This document shows, piece after piece, positions 1 to 7,082 of a stretch of 8,543 nt of DNA. The stretch spans positions 1-8,543 of the forward strand of contig JAAZDR010000009.1 in NCBI GenBank assembly GCA_012512705.1, in the 5' to 3' direction. How positions within the stretch are numbered: position 1 is the first letter of the stretch; the number at the start of each line of letters is the position of its first letter. A program made the translations under genes and the position numbers. Origin of the DNA: Bacillota bacterium (GTDB lineage Bacteria > Bacillota > Dethiobacteria > DTU022 > JAAZDR01). Below the pieces are notes generated by a model. The model had not been told where the DNA came from. It saw only the letters and a program-made list of their open reading frames with translations, and searched no databases.

Positions 1-437
1 AAGAGACAGATATTGAAGAGTACTTGAAAAAACTCATTGCTCTAAGTAGTTCTAGAACGATTAATATTCAACGCAATGAACTTGCTGAAAAATTTGACTG
101 CGTTCCTTCTCAAATCAATTATGTCCTGGCCACTCGCTTTACGCTTGACAAAGGATATCTCGTGGAGAGTAGGAGAGGCGGGCGCGGTTATGTACGCATA
201 ACACGTGTTCATTTCCCTAAATCCGCTTCCTTGTTTCCGTTATTAGAGGAGGCAATCAATGAAAGAATGGGTATTAAAGAATCAAGGGATCTCCTTCAAC
301 GTCTTTATGAGGAAAGAATTCTTTCTCTACGGGAGGCAAGAATGGCTGAAGCCGCTATCGAGGCTATTGATGAGAGGGAAGGGGCGATTAGAGCCAAGTT
401 ATTAAAAAAAATGCTGATTGCTATTTTAAAAAAGTAA
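1..437 (+). CDS. ctsR: CtsR, transcriptional repressor of class III heat-shock genes (5' end missing)
   Basis: CtsR is the dimeric winged-helix repressor of clp genes in Gram-positive bacteria. The reading frame is open to the left edge of the window: in-frame codons from position 3 read ETDIEEYL, matching the conserved CtsR N-terminus (SDIIEQYL in B. subtilis, from memory). The TTG at 24 is therefore internal, and the true start lies a few codons upstream of the window. Visible hallmarks are the helix-turn-helix with CVPSQINYV (nt 99-125), the wing RRGGRGYVRI (nt 171-200), and a C-terminal dimerisation part with ERILSLREARMAEAAIEAI (about nt 315-371), ending in a basic tail. The wing loop, usually four glycines, reads GGRG here. 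First gene of the ctsR-mcsA-mcsB-clpC order, which fits autorepression and inactivation by McsB. Identity is very secure; only the start is unseen. Confidence 0.96.
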   Translation, partial: ETDIEEYLKKLIALSSSRTINIQRNELAEKFDCVPSQINYVLATRFTLDKGYLVESRRGGRGYVRITRVHFPKSASLFPLLEEAINERMGIKESRDLLQRLYEERILSLREARMAEAAIEAIDEREGAIRAKLLKKMLIAILKK

Positions 438-454
438 GACAATCTATTGTTAAA

Positions 455-471
455 GGTCAAAGATAGACAAA
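455..471 (+). promoter_or_regulatory. Putative CtsR operator between ctsR and mcsA
   Basis: The known CtsR operator is a tandem heptad RGTCAAA-NAN-RGTCAAA. Here GGTCAAA (455-461) matches perfectly, the spacer GAT fits NAN, and AGACAAA (465-471) has one mismatch. It lies in the 79-bp gap after ctsR, 45 bp before the mcsA ATG. A -35-like TAGACA (464-469) overlaps the second heptad, but I see no good -10 at the right distance, so the promoter itself is uncertain. Binding by CtsR is inferred from the match and from ctsR being adjacent. Confidence 0.68.
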
Positions 472-499
472 AAGCTAATACGTTAATTATTTTTGATTC

Positions 500-508
500 A
501 AGGGGGTG
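500..508 (+). promoter_or_regulatory. Ribosome binding site of mcsA
   Basis: AAGGGGGTG lies about 10 nt before the ATG at 517. It rules out the upstream in-frame TTG at 493, which precedes this site, and fixes the start at 517, whose product begins MLCQECQ as McsA proteins do. Confidence 0.75.
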
Positions 509-516
509 CTGCCTTT

Positions 517-1053
517 ATGCTTTGTCAGGAATGTCAGAAGCGCAAAGCTACTGTTTACTTGACGAAAATTATTAATGGATATAAAACAGAGATGCATCTT
601 TGTGAGGTCTGTGTGCAGGGAAAAAGTGATTTAGACCTCTCCTTTGATTTTGAACCTAAATTTTCCATTCAAGATTTGCTTACTGGGATATTAAATTTTG
701 AGAATGTGGGTGGGGCTCCCGGTGTTGGCTATCCGAGGAAGCTGCAGTGTCCGAATTGCGGATTGACTTTTGCACAGTTTGGGCAGATCGGCCGTTTCGG
801 CTGTAGCGAATGCTATAATAGCTTTGATAGCCGTCTAGAGTCTTTAATGAAGCGTATACATGGCAGCCAGACACATTCCGGGAAAGTTCCCCGACGTGTA
901 GGAGGCACTATGCGTCTGCAGAGAGAGCTGGAGCGGTTGAGAAAAGAGCTGCAGCAGCATGTAGATAGGGAAGAATTTGAAAAAGCAGCTCTCTTACGCG
1001 ATGAGATCCGCAAGCTGGAAAAAAAACTTGGAAAAGGGAAAAGTGATGGATAG
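517..1053 (+). CDS. mcsA: McsA, zinc-binding activator of the McsB protein-arginine kinase
   Basis: 178 aa, close to the usual length (about 185 aa in B. subtilis). McsA binds McsB and stimulates its protein-arginine kinase activity; the pair inactivates CtsR and labels proteins for ClpCP. Four CxxC pairs can be seen: C3/C6 and C29/C32 in the N-terminal part, C78/C81 and C96/C99 in the middle (QCPNCG and FGCSECY), forming the zinc-binding modules. Residues about 134-170 form a charged UVR motif (EEFEKAALLRDEIRKLEKKL), expected to be a helical hairpin. The start at ATG 517 is supported by the AAGGGGGTG site and by the family's N-terminus; an in-frame TTG at 493 would only add a non-conserved extension. 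The 3' end overlaps mcsB by 8 bp. Identity is secure. Confidence 0.95.
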   Translation: MLCQECQKRKATVYLTKIINGYKTEMHLCEVCVQGKSDLDLSFDFEPKFSIQDLLTGILNFENVGGAPGVGYPRKLQCPNCGLTFAQFGQIGRFGCSECYNSFDSRLESLMKRIHGSQTHSGKVPRRVGGTMRLQRELERLRKELQQHVDREEFEKAALLRDEIRKLEKKLGKGKSDG

Positions 1054-2107
1054 TATGGAGCACTTTTTTAGTAAATGGATGGAGGATTCCGGGCCGGAAG
1101 CTGAAATCGTGCTTAGTAGTCGTGTTCGTCTTGCGCGTAATATTAAAAAAGTGCCTTTCCCCTACCTAGCTTCAGATTCGCAAACGCAAGAAGTACTTGA
1201 CATAGTGACTAGAGCAGCTTCTAAGGGTGGCGACAAGTACAAGGATTTTCGTTTTATTAAGATGCACGAGATTTCGTCGCTAGAGCGGAAGGTTCTAGTG
1301 GAAAAGCATTTGATCAGCCCTTTATTGGCTAAGCAAACAAATAACGGCGCTGTCCTGCTACGTAAGGACGAGTCTGTAAGTATTATGATTAATGAAGAGG
1401 ATCACCTGCGCCTGCAGTCACTTCTTCCTGGTTTGCAGCTTGAGCAGGCCTTGAAACTGATTAATGAATACGATGATAAACTGGAGTCTGTGATCGATTA
1501 CGCTGTAGATGAGCGTTATGGCTATCTTACCACCTGCCCTACGAATGTGGGGACCGGTATGCGTGCCTCTGTGATGCTGCATCTGCCGGGGCTGGTACTT
1601 ACAAAACAAATAGATCGCATACTTACGGCGATCCCCAAAGTTGGCCTGGCCGTGCGCGGTCTTTATGGTGAAGGGACGGAGATGGTCGGGAACCTGTTGC
1701 AAATTTCAAACCAGGTGACCCTCGGGCAGAGTGAAGGGGAGATTATCCGCAACATTTATGGGGTTACACGCCAGATAATCAAACAGGAGGAGCAGGCGCG
1801 CCAGAGTTTGCTTAATGAAGGGCGAGAGAAGCTAGCTGATCGTGTTTTTCGTGCTCTTGGTATTCTTAAGTATGCACGTCTGATCACTTCCGCAGAGGCG
1901 ATGCGCCTATTAAGTGATCTGCGTCTCGGCCTTGACCTTGGTTTAGTTACTGAGCTGAACAGGCGTATGGTAAATGAGCTGATGGTTATTATCAGACCAG
2001 CATGTCTACAGTATATTAGCAAAAAAGAACTTCCTCCGCGGGAGCGGGATGTTGAGCGGGCTGTACAGATTCGCCGGCGTATTGCTGCTGTTAGTGGGGG
2101 AAAATAA
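1046..2107 (+). CDS. mcsB: McsB, protein-arginine kinase
   Basis: 353 aa (B. subtilis about 363). McsB transfers phosphate from ATP to arginine side chains of CtsR and of damaged proteins; phosphoarginine is the degradation tag read by ClpC. The phosphagen-kinase fold is shown by SSRVRLARNI (residues 24-33, nucleotide-phosphate arginines), the NEED box INEEDHLR (N116-E117-E118-D119), the catalytic-loop cysteine in TCPTNVGTGMRAS (C164), and GEGTE (E209, E212), the acidic substrate-binding loop. Near the C-terminus RDVERA (334-339) matches the RDxxRA element that binds phosphoarginine allosterically. I chose ATG 1046: AAGGGAA lies just upstream, the product has the usual N-terminal length, and its 8-bp overlap with the mcsA stop suggests translational coupling. 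An in-frame ATG at 977 lies deep within mcsA and encodes non-family sequence; ATG 1055 is a less likely alternative. Confidence 0.95.
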   Translation: MDSMEHFFSKWMEDSGPEAEIVLSSRVRLARNIKKVPFPYLASDSQTQEVLDIVTRAASKGGDKYKDFRFIKMHEISSLERKVLVEKHLISPLLAKQTNNGAVLLRKDESVSIMINEEDHLRLQSLLPGLQLEQALKLINEYDDKLESVIDYAVDERYGYLTTCPTNVGTGMRASVMLHLPGLVLTKQIDRILTAIPKVGLAVRGLYGEGTEMVGNLLQISNQVTLGQSEGEIIRNIYGVTRQIIKQEEQARQSLLNEGREKLADRVFRALGILKYARLITSAEAMRLLSDLRLGLDLGLVTELNRRMVNELMVIIRPACLQYISKKELPPRERDVERAVQIRRRIAAVSGGK

Positions 2108-2150
2108 GGATCAAAAAAACGATTAAAAACCCAATTACAAAGGAAAATAA

Positions 2151-2160
2151 AGAGAGGTGA
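2151..2160 (+). promoter_or_regulatory. Ribosome binding site of clpC
   Basis: AGAGAGGTGA is a strong Shine-Dalgarno sequence. The in-frame GTG at 2157 lies within it and so cannot be the start. ATG 2166 (5 nt away) or ATG 2172 (11 nt away) are the options. Confidence 0.75.
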
Positions 2161-2165
2161 AGCAT

Positions 2166-4625
2166 ATGTTTATGTTTGGTAGGTTTACTGAAAGGGCTCA
2201 ACGGGTACTAGTGTTAGCCCAGGAAGAGGCACGTCGTTTGAATAGCAATTTTATCGGTACGGAACATCTGCTCTTAGGTCTTGTCCGGGAAGGTTCCGGA
2301 ATAGCAGCGCGTGCTTTACAAAATATGGGTATCGATCTTTCTAAAGTGCGGCAGGAAGTGGAGAAAATAATCGGGAAGGGCGATAAGCCTTCGCATGCCA
2401 TAAGTTATACGCCGCGAGCAAAAAGAGTGATCGAGTTGGCTATCGAGGAAGGCCAAAATTTGGGCCATAATTATGTTGGCACAGAACATATTTTACTCGG
2501 GCTATTGCGTGAAGGAGAGGGCATAGCCGCGCAGGTTCTTTCCAATCTGGGAATTGATGTAAAGAATGCGCGAAAGGAAGTGATCCAGCTACTTGGCGGT
2601 TCAGGGGGCAGTGAAGGGCGTGCACAAAAAACCAGCCCACAAACTCCTACCGTTGATGCATTTGGACGCGATCTTACTAAACTTTCCCGGGAAGGGAAAC
2701 TCGATCCGGTAATTGGCCGCGATCGGGAGATCGAACGGGTGATCCAGATACTCAGCCGGCGCACAAAAAACAACCCCTGTCTGATTGGTGAGCCGGGGGT
2801 AGGGAAGACAGCGATTGCTGAGGGCCTAGCGCATAAGATCAATGAAGGTGATGTTCCAGAAATTCTTCGTGACAAGCGAGTTGTAACCCTGGAGCTGGCC
2901 GCTATTGTTGCTGGAACCAAATACCGGGGCGAATTTGAGGAGCGCTTGCGTAAATTAATGCAGGAGCTTCGCCAGGCGGGGAACGTGATTGTCTTTATTG
3001 ATGAGTTGCATACGCTTATTGGTGCTGGTGCGGCAGAAGGCGCTATTGATGCTTCAAATATTCTGAAGCCTGCTTTGGCCCGAGGCGAGTTGCAGTGCAT
3101 CGGGGCAACGACTTTAGACGAGTATCGTAAACATGTAGAACGTGATCCGGCCTTAGAGCGTCGTTTCCAGCCGATTGTTGTCGGGGAGCCGACAAAGGAA
3201 GAAACTTTAGAAATTCTTAAAGGCCTGCGTGACCGCTACGAGGCGCATCATCGAGTCAAAATTACTGATGAGGCTTTGGAAGCGGCGGTTCGTCTATCCG
3301 ATCGCCATATAACGGATCGTTACCTTCCGGATAAAGCGATTGACCTTATTGATGAGGCCGGTTCAAGGGTTCGCATCCGTAATTATACCGCTCCGCCAGA
3401 CTTAAAAGAGTTAGAAGATCAATTGGAAACTCTGCGAAATGAAAAAGAGTCGTCAGTCCGCAGCCAGGAGTTTGAGAAGGCAGCTGAATTGCGTGATAAA
3501 GAGCAGAAACTCAAAGAAAAGATCCAGGAAATGAAGAAGAAATGGGAAAAGGAAAAGGTCGCTTCTGATAGCGCTGAAGTCACAGAAGAAGATGTGGCAC
3601 AGATTGTTGCCAGCTGGACCGGCATTCCAGTTAAGAAGCTAGCCCAGGAAGAGAGCGAGAGGTTGCTAAATATGGAAGCAATACTGCACGAGCGTGTTGT
3701 CGGTCAGGATGAGGCGATTCATGCTGTTTCCAAGGCCATCCGTCGTGCTCGGGCAGGACTAAAAGACCCCAAACGTCCCGTTGGATCTTTTATTTTCCTT
3801 GGCCCGACAGGAGTAGGGAAAACAGAACTGGCCAAGGCCCTAGCTGAGACCCTTTTCGGAGACGAAGAGGCTATGATCCGGCTGGATATGTCCGAATATA
3901 TGGAGAAACACACCGTCGCTCGGTTGATCGGCTCGCCTCCTGGTTATGTAGGGCATGAAGAAGGCGGTCAGCTTACGGAAAAAGTGCGCCGGCGTCCCTA
4001 TTCTGTGATTTTGTTAGACGAAATTGAAAAAGCGCATCCTGATATATTTAATATACTTCTTCAAATATTGGAAGATGGGCGGTTGACTGATGGTAAAGGG
4101 CGCACCGTTGATTTTCGGAATACGGTAGTGATTATGACCTCTAATGTCGGCGCAAATTTCCTTAAGAAACAGACTTCCCTTGGCTTCCGGCCGGACGATG
4201 AAGAAAGCAGCTATGAGAATATGAAAGAAAGAATCATGGATGAACTGAAGCGGACCTTCCGGCCCGAATTTCTTAACCGTCTGGACGAGTTGATTGTTTT
4301 CCATGCCCTAAATAAAGATCATCTCAAATCTATTGTCGACATTATGCTCAAAGAGGTTGAACAGCGTCTGAAAGAGCATGGTCTGCAGATGAGGGTTACC
4401 GACGCTGCTAAACAGAAACTGGCCGAAGAAGGGTATGATCCGGCTTACGGTGCTCGACCCTTGCGCAGAGTGATTCAAAAGCGCCTTGAAGAGGTCATCT
4501 CGGAAGAGATGCTCAAAGGAGAGTTCCGTTCCGGTGATACAATAATAGTTGATATAGAAAAAGATAAGTTTGTTTTTCGCAAAGAAGGAAAAGACGCTGA
4601 GATTGATGGTGTGAAGGAAAACTAA
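2166..4625 (+). CDS. clpC: ClpC, AAA+ unfoldase of the ClpCP protease
   Basis: 819 aa, about the family length (B. subtilis 810). ClpC is a hexameric cytosolic ATPase that unfolds proteins and threads them into ClpP. The order of parts is: two N-terminal Clp repeats (about 1-145) with conserved phosphoarginine-pocket residues T8/E33 and T82/E107; AAA1 with Walker A GEPGVGKT (208-215) and Walker B VIVFIDE (274-280); a coiled-coil middle domain with a UVR motif (about 416-465, [13 protein letters not shown]), the McsB/MecA interaction region in the family; AAA2 with Walker A GPTGVGKT (546-553) and Walker B VILLDE (614-619); the ClpP-docking loop LGF (672-674); and a C-terminal small domain. The middle domain and LGF loop separate it from ClpB. 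Start ATG 2166 is set by the preceding AGAGAGGTGA; ATG 2172 would give MFGRFTER and is also possible. It is last in the heat-shock operon, 58 bp after mcsB and followed by a terminator. No defect is seen. Confidence 0.97.
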   Translation: MFMFGRFTERAQRVLVLAQEEARRLNSNFIGTEHLLLGLVREGSGIAARALQNMGIDLSKVRQEVEKIIGKGDKPSHAISYTPRAKRVIELAIEEGQNLGHNYVGTEHILLGLLREGEGIAAQVLSNLGIDVKNARKEVIQLLGGSGGSEGRAQKTSPQTPTVDAFGRDLTKLSREGKLDPVIGRDREIERVIQILSRRTKNNPCLIGEPGVGKTAIAEGLAHKINEGDVPEILRDKRVVTLELAAIVAGTKYRGEFEERLRKLMQELRQAGNVIVFIDELHTLIGAGAAEGAIDASNILKPALARGELQCIGATTLDEYRKHVERDPALERRFQPIVVGEPTKEETLEILKGLRDRYEAHHRVKITDEALEAAVRLSDRHITDRYLPDKAIDLIDEAGSRVRIRNYTAPPDLKELEDQLETLRNEKESSVRSQEFEKAAELRDKEQKLKEKIQEMKKKWEKEKVASDSAEVTEEDVAQIVASWTGIPVKKLAQEESERLLNMEAILHERVVGQDEAIHAVSKAIRRARAGLKDPKRPVGSFIFLGPTGVGKTELAKALAETLFGDEEAMIRLDMSEYMEKHTVARLIGSPPGYVGHEEGGQLTEKVRRRPYSVILLDEIEKAHPDIFNILLQILEDGRLTDGKGRTVDFRNTVVIMTSNVGANFLKKQTSLGFRPDDEESSYENMKERIMDELKRTFRPEFLNRLDELIVFHALNKDHLKSIVDIMLKEVEQRLKEHGLQMRVTDAAKQKLAEEGYDPAYGARPLRRVIQKRLEEVISEEMLKGEFRSGDTIIVDIEKDKFVFRKEGKDAEIDGVKEN

Positions 4626-4632
4626 AAGCAGT

Positions 4633-4675
4633 AAAAAGAATTGAGCCCCTGAAGAGGGACTCAATTCTTTTTTTC
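4633..4675 (+). terminator. Intrinsic terminator of the ctsR-clpC operon
   Basis: Eight bases after the clpC stop, AAAAAGAATTGAG (4633-4645) pairs with CTCAATTCTTTTT (4660-4672). The stem continues, after one C.A mismatch, as CCCT/AGGG closing a GAAG loop. Seven T residues follow (4668-4674). The A-tract on the left arm means it could also stop transcription from the other side. Confidence 0.92.
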
Positions 4676-4702
4676 ACTAGGTTGAAGTGCCTTTATGTCT
4701 TA

Positions 4703-4732
4703 GCGAACAAAGAAACCTATTTTTTGTTCAGC
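4703..4732. repeat. AT-rich inverted repeat upstream of acsB
   Basis: GAACAAAGAA (4705-4714) pairs with TTTTTTGTTC (4720-4729) with one G.T pair, around a 5-base loop ACCTA. The flanking GC/GC (4703-4704 and 4731-4732) can add two more pairs if A4730 is bulged. It lies about 50 bp upstream of the -10-like element of acsB. It could be an operator or an RNA hairpin; no regulator is identified. Confidence 0.5.
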
Positions 4733-4762
4733 AAGCGTTTTAAGTGTTCATTAAGGCTTTAA

Positions 4763-4790
4763 TTTTTTTTTTGATTAGTCTAATATAATA
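4763..4790 (+). promoter_or_regulatory. Possible promoter region of the acs genes
   Basis: A TATAAT hexamer (4784-4789) lies 37 bp before the acsB ATG in a very AT-rich stretch that follows a run of ten T residues (4763-4772). No good TTGACA-like box lies 16-18 bp upstream: the position holds AATTTT, and TTGATT (4771-4776) is too close. A promoter is expected here because a strong terminator separates acsB from clpC, but the exact element is uncertain. Confidence 0.4.
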
Positions 4791-4812
4791 ATAATCTTAT
4801 CATCTATGTAGT

Positions 4813-4820
4813 AAAGGATG
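4813..4820 (+). promoter_or_regulatory. Ribosome binding site of acsB
   Basis: AAAGGATG overlaps the in-frame ATG at 4818, so that ATG cannot be served by it. Its distance of about 9 nt from ATG 4827 favours the latter as the start. Confidence 0.6.
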
Positions 4821-4826
4821 ACGATT

Positions 4827-7046
4827 ATGACTGGAAGCGTTCCCCGGGGTGTTCTGGCAAGAGAATGGAAAGAATCTTTTGAAGAGATTTATTCAGGTGC
4901 TGTGAATGAGCTGAGTCCACCGCTAAAACTGTTCAAAAAGGTTTATTGTGGGGCACTGACCGCTGTCAGTTATGCAAAAAAAATGCTGAACCGGTCAATT
5001 TGCCGTTACGGTGCGGATTACTTTGTCGGCTACCCTGACACAGAGTTTTACCTGCCGGCTATCTTCGCTTTGAGTGGGGAGAAGATAACGAAATTAGGAG
5101 AACTGGTGCCGATCCTTAACCGTATGCGCGATCAGATAAAAGAGGATTTCAGTTTTTATCAGGCTCGGTTGCATGGTGAGGCAACAGCTTATGCCGCAGA
5201 GATTATTGAGTCTCTGCGTTACTTAAACGGGACAAAATCGTATGCGGCCCCCTGGAGCAGTTTCCTCGGGGATTCGTTTGTTCGTCGTTATGGCATCTTA
5301 CTCGTGGACTGGACAATTCCCGGATTTGCGGTAATTATGGGCAGGGCAAAAACACTGGAGGTTTTGAAAAAGATTGTCCAGGATTTACAAGACAAGGGTT
5401 TTATGATTTTTTTGAGCAATGAAATTGCAGAGCAAGCTATGGAGGCCAACCTGAAACTTGGAGCTGATTTTATTACTTTTCCCTTCAGGAGGTTTACGCA
5501 GGTGATTCATGCTATGGACTTTTGCTTGCGTACCGGGTTAGCTTTTGGCGGTATCGAACCCGGGAACAGGCAGGATGTCCGTGACTATGTACGGCGACGC
5601 GTCCGCGCTTTTGTCCTACACCTCGGTAAAATTGACGACATACAGTCAGCAGCGCATTTGGCAGCTATATTCCTAGGTTCCCCTGTGATTACCGATCAAG
5701 AGCTTTTGGGAGGCGAACAGATTCCAAATTGGTACCTTTCTCATCTGGGTGATGATCTCGTCACAGTGGCGATGGAAGTTCGCGGTATTAAACTAAAGAT
5801 TGTTGATATACCTGTGCCAATAAATGTTTCCTCCGTTTTCGAAGGCGAAATAATCCGTAAAAGTGATCTGCGTATTGAGTTTGGCGGTGGCCGTACCACG
5901 GCTTTTGAGCTGGTAAAAATGGTTAGCGGAAAAGAGATCGAGGATGGGAAGATTGAGGTTATCGGCCCGGAGATCGATGAGGTGGAGGAAGGCGGCTGTC
6001 TCCCCCTGGGGATAATCGTGAAGATCTTTGGACATAAGATGCAGGAGATTTTTGAGGGCGTGCTCGAACGCCGCATCCATAATTTTATAAACTTGGGTGA
6101 GGGGCTCTGGCATACTGCGCAGAGGGATAATTGCTGGCTACGTATCAGTAATAAAGCAGCGTCCAAAGGATTTCAGATTTACCACTACGGCGAACTTTTG
6201 CTCGCCAAGTTCAAGAATGATTTTTCTTCTATTGTTGACCGAGTGGAAATCGAGCTAATAACTGATTCGAAGCTAGTGGAAGAAAAGGTTAAGGAGGCGT
6301 GGGAGGTTTATATTGCCCGTGATGAACGCTTGCGCGGCCTTACGGACGAACTTGTGGAGGAATTTTATTTCTGTTTGGTCTGTCAGTCTATTGCACCGAA
6401 TCACTGCTGTGTGATAACTCCTGAACGCCCAGGGCTCTGCGGTGCGGTTAGCTGGCTTGATGCCAAGGCCTCTTTTGAAATTGATCCCATAGGTCCTTGT
6501 CGCCCAATTAAGAAAGAGGGGTTAATTGACGAAGAAAAAGGGATTTGGGAATCCGTTAATGAATATGTATATCTAAATTCAAACCGTTCTATTAAAGAAT
6601 GTTCGCTGTACAGTCTCCTCGCTCGGCCGATGACCTCTTGCGGATGTTTTGAAGCGATTATGGGTATCGTCCCTGAGACCAACGGGGTGATGATCTCTAC
6701 CCGAAAGTATGGCGGGATGACTCCGTGTGGAATGACTTTCTCCACCTTGGCTGAGATCATCGGTGGTGGTGTGCAGACTCCCGGGTTTATGGGGCTTGCG
6801 CGTTCTTATATCTTAAGCAGAAAGTTTATCCGCGCTGAAGGCGGAATCGCGCGTATTGTCTGGATGCCGAAGGAACTAAAAGAATATCTTGGTGAGCGAT
6901 TCTGCCAGCGCTGTGAAGAAGAAGGGCTTGGAACTGATTTTGTGGAAAAAATCGCTGATGAAACTGTAGGGGAAACAGCGGAAGAGATCCTTGCCTACCT
7001 TGAAAAGAAGAAGCATCCGGCTTTGACCATGGATCCACTATTGTAA
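4827..7046 (+). CDS. acsB: Acetyl-CoA synthase (CO dehydrogenase/acetyl-CoA synthase subunit carrying the A-cluster)
   Basis: 739 aa; the Moorella enzyme has 729. It makes acetyl-CoA from CO, CoA and the methyl group carried by the corrinoid iron-sulfur protein, the last step of the Wood-Ljungdahl pathway, in the cytosol. The sequence is colinear with Moorella AcsB as I recall it. A-cluster ligands are all present: C516, C519, C528 and C538 for the [4Fe-4S] cube and C605-G606-C607 (TSCGCFEA) for the distal nickel, with C519, C605 and C607 bridging the proximal nickel. The phenylalanine near the proximal nickel is kept (F240, in LAFGGIEPG), as are VDWTIPG, GLWHT and the C-terminus HPALTMDPLL. 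The full N-terminal domain that contacts CO dehydrogenase is present, unlike the short archaeal CdhC. The N-terminus is about 13 residues longer than in Moorella. Beside the A-cluster, Q-S-I-A (I522) and an extra cysteine (C527) differ from the Moorella sequence. First gene of the acs operon, 36 bp before acsC. ATG 4818 is an alternative start. Confidence 0.96.
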   Translation: MTGSVPRGVLAREWKESFEEIYSGAVNELSPPLKLFKKVYCGALTAVSYAKKMLNRSICRYGADYFVGYPDTEFYLPAIFALSGEKITKLGELVPILNRMRDQIKEDFSFYQARLHGEATAYAAEIIESLRYLNGTKSYAAPWSSFLGDSFVRRYGILLVDWTIPGFAVIMGRAKTLEVLKKIVQDLQDKGFMIFLSNEIAEQAMEANLKLGADFITFPFRRFTQVIHAMDFCLRTGLAFGGIEPGNRQDVRDYVRRRVRAFVLHLGKIDDIQSAAHLAAIFLGSPVITDQELLGGEQIPNWYLSHLGDDLVTVAMEVRGIKLKIVDIPVPINVSSVFEGEIIRKSDLRIEFGGGRTTAFELVKMVSGKEIEDGKIEVIGPEIDEVEEGGCLPLGIIVKIFGHKMQEIFEGVLERRIHNFINLGEGLWHTAQRDNCWLRISNKAASKGFQIYHYGELLLAKFKNDFSSIVDRVEIELITDSKLVEEKVKEAWEVYIARDERLRGLTDELVEEFYFCLVCQSIAPNHCCVITPERPGLCGAVSWLDAKASFEIDPIGPCRPIKKEGLIDEEKGIWESVNEYVYLNSNRSIKECSLYSLLARPMTSCGCFEAIMGIVPETNGVMISTRKYGGMTPCGMTFSTLAEIIGGGVQTPGFMGLARSYILSRKFIRAEGGIARIVWMPKELKEYLGERFCQRCEEEGLGTDFVEKIADETVGETAEEILAYLEKKKHPALTMDPLL

Positions 7047-7064
7047 GGGCTTTTAATGCACATT

Positions 7065-7074
7065 AGGAAAGGAG
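7065..7074 (+). promoter_or_regulatory. Ribosome binding site of acsC
   Basis: AGGAAAGGAG lies 8 nt before ATG 7083. The in-frame ATG at 7056 precedes this site and has no comparable one of its own, so 7083 is the start; its product begins MALTGLEIFKQLPKKNCGECG, the typical AcsC N-terminus. Confidence 0.8.
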
Positions 7075-7082
7075 TCGAAAGT

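Noticed and set aside
24..26. TTG as start of ctsR
   Set aside because: Upstream in-frame codons to the window edge encode conserved CtsR residues (DIEEY), so the gene simply begins outside the window.
2109..2127. Second CtsR-like box before clpC (GATCAAA and GATTAAA)
   Set aside because: The spacer is 5 instead of 3 bases, and the heptads have one and two mismatches to RGTCAAA in an A-rich stretch. Chance is the simpler explanation.
2471..3100. 209-codon open frame on the - strand within clpC
   Set aside because: It is antisense to the highly conserved AAA1 domain of clpC, its product is Ser/Arg/Pro-rich and resembles no family I know, and no ribosome binding site is evident. It is a shadow of the + strand codon pattern.
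4308..4664. - strand frame reading out of the clpC terminator
   Set aside because: It begins inside the terminator hairpin and runs antisense to the clpC 3' end; no promoter or family resemblance is visible.
4771..4800. TTGATT with TCTTAT as an 18-bp-spaced promoter for acsB
   Set aside because: The -10 match (TCTTAT) is poor compared with TATAAT at 4784-4789, so I did not call it as the main promoter.
5741..6166. 141-codon open frame on the - strand within acsB
   Set aside because: It lies wholly antisense to conserved acsB sequence, with biased Ser/Pro/Ile composition and no recognisable domain. Treated as a shadow frame.
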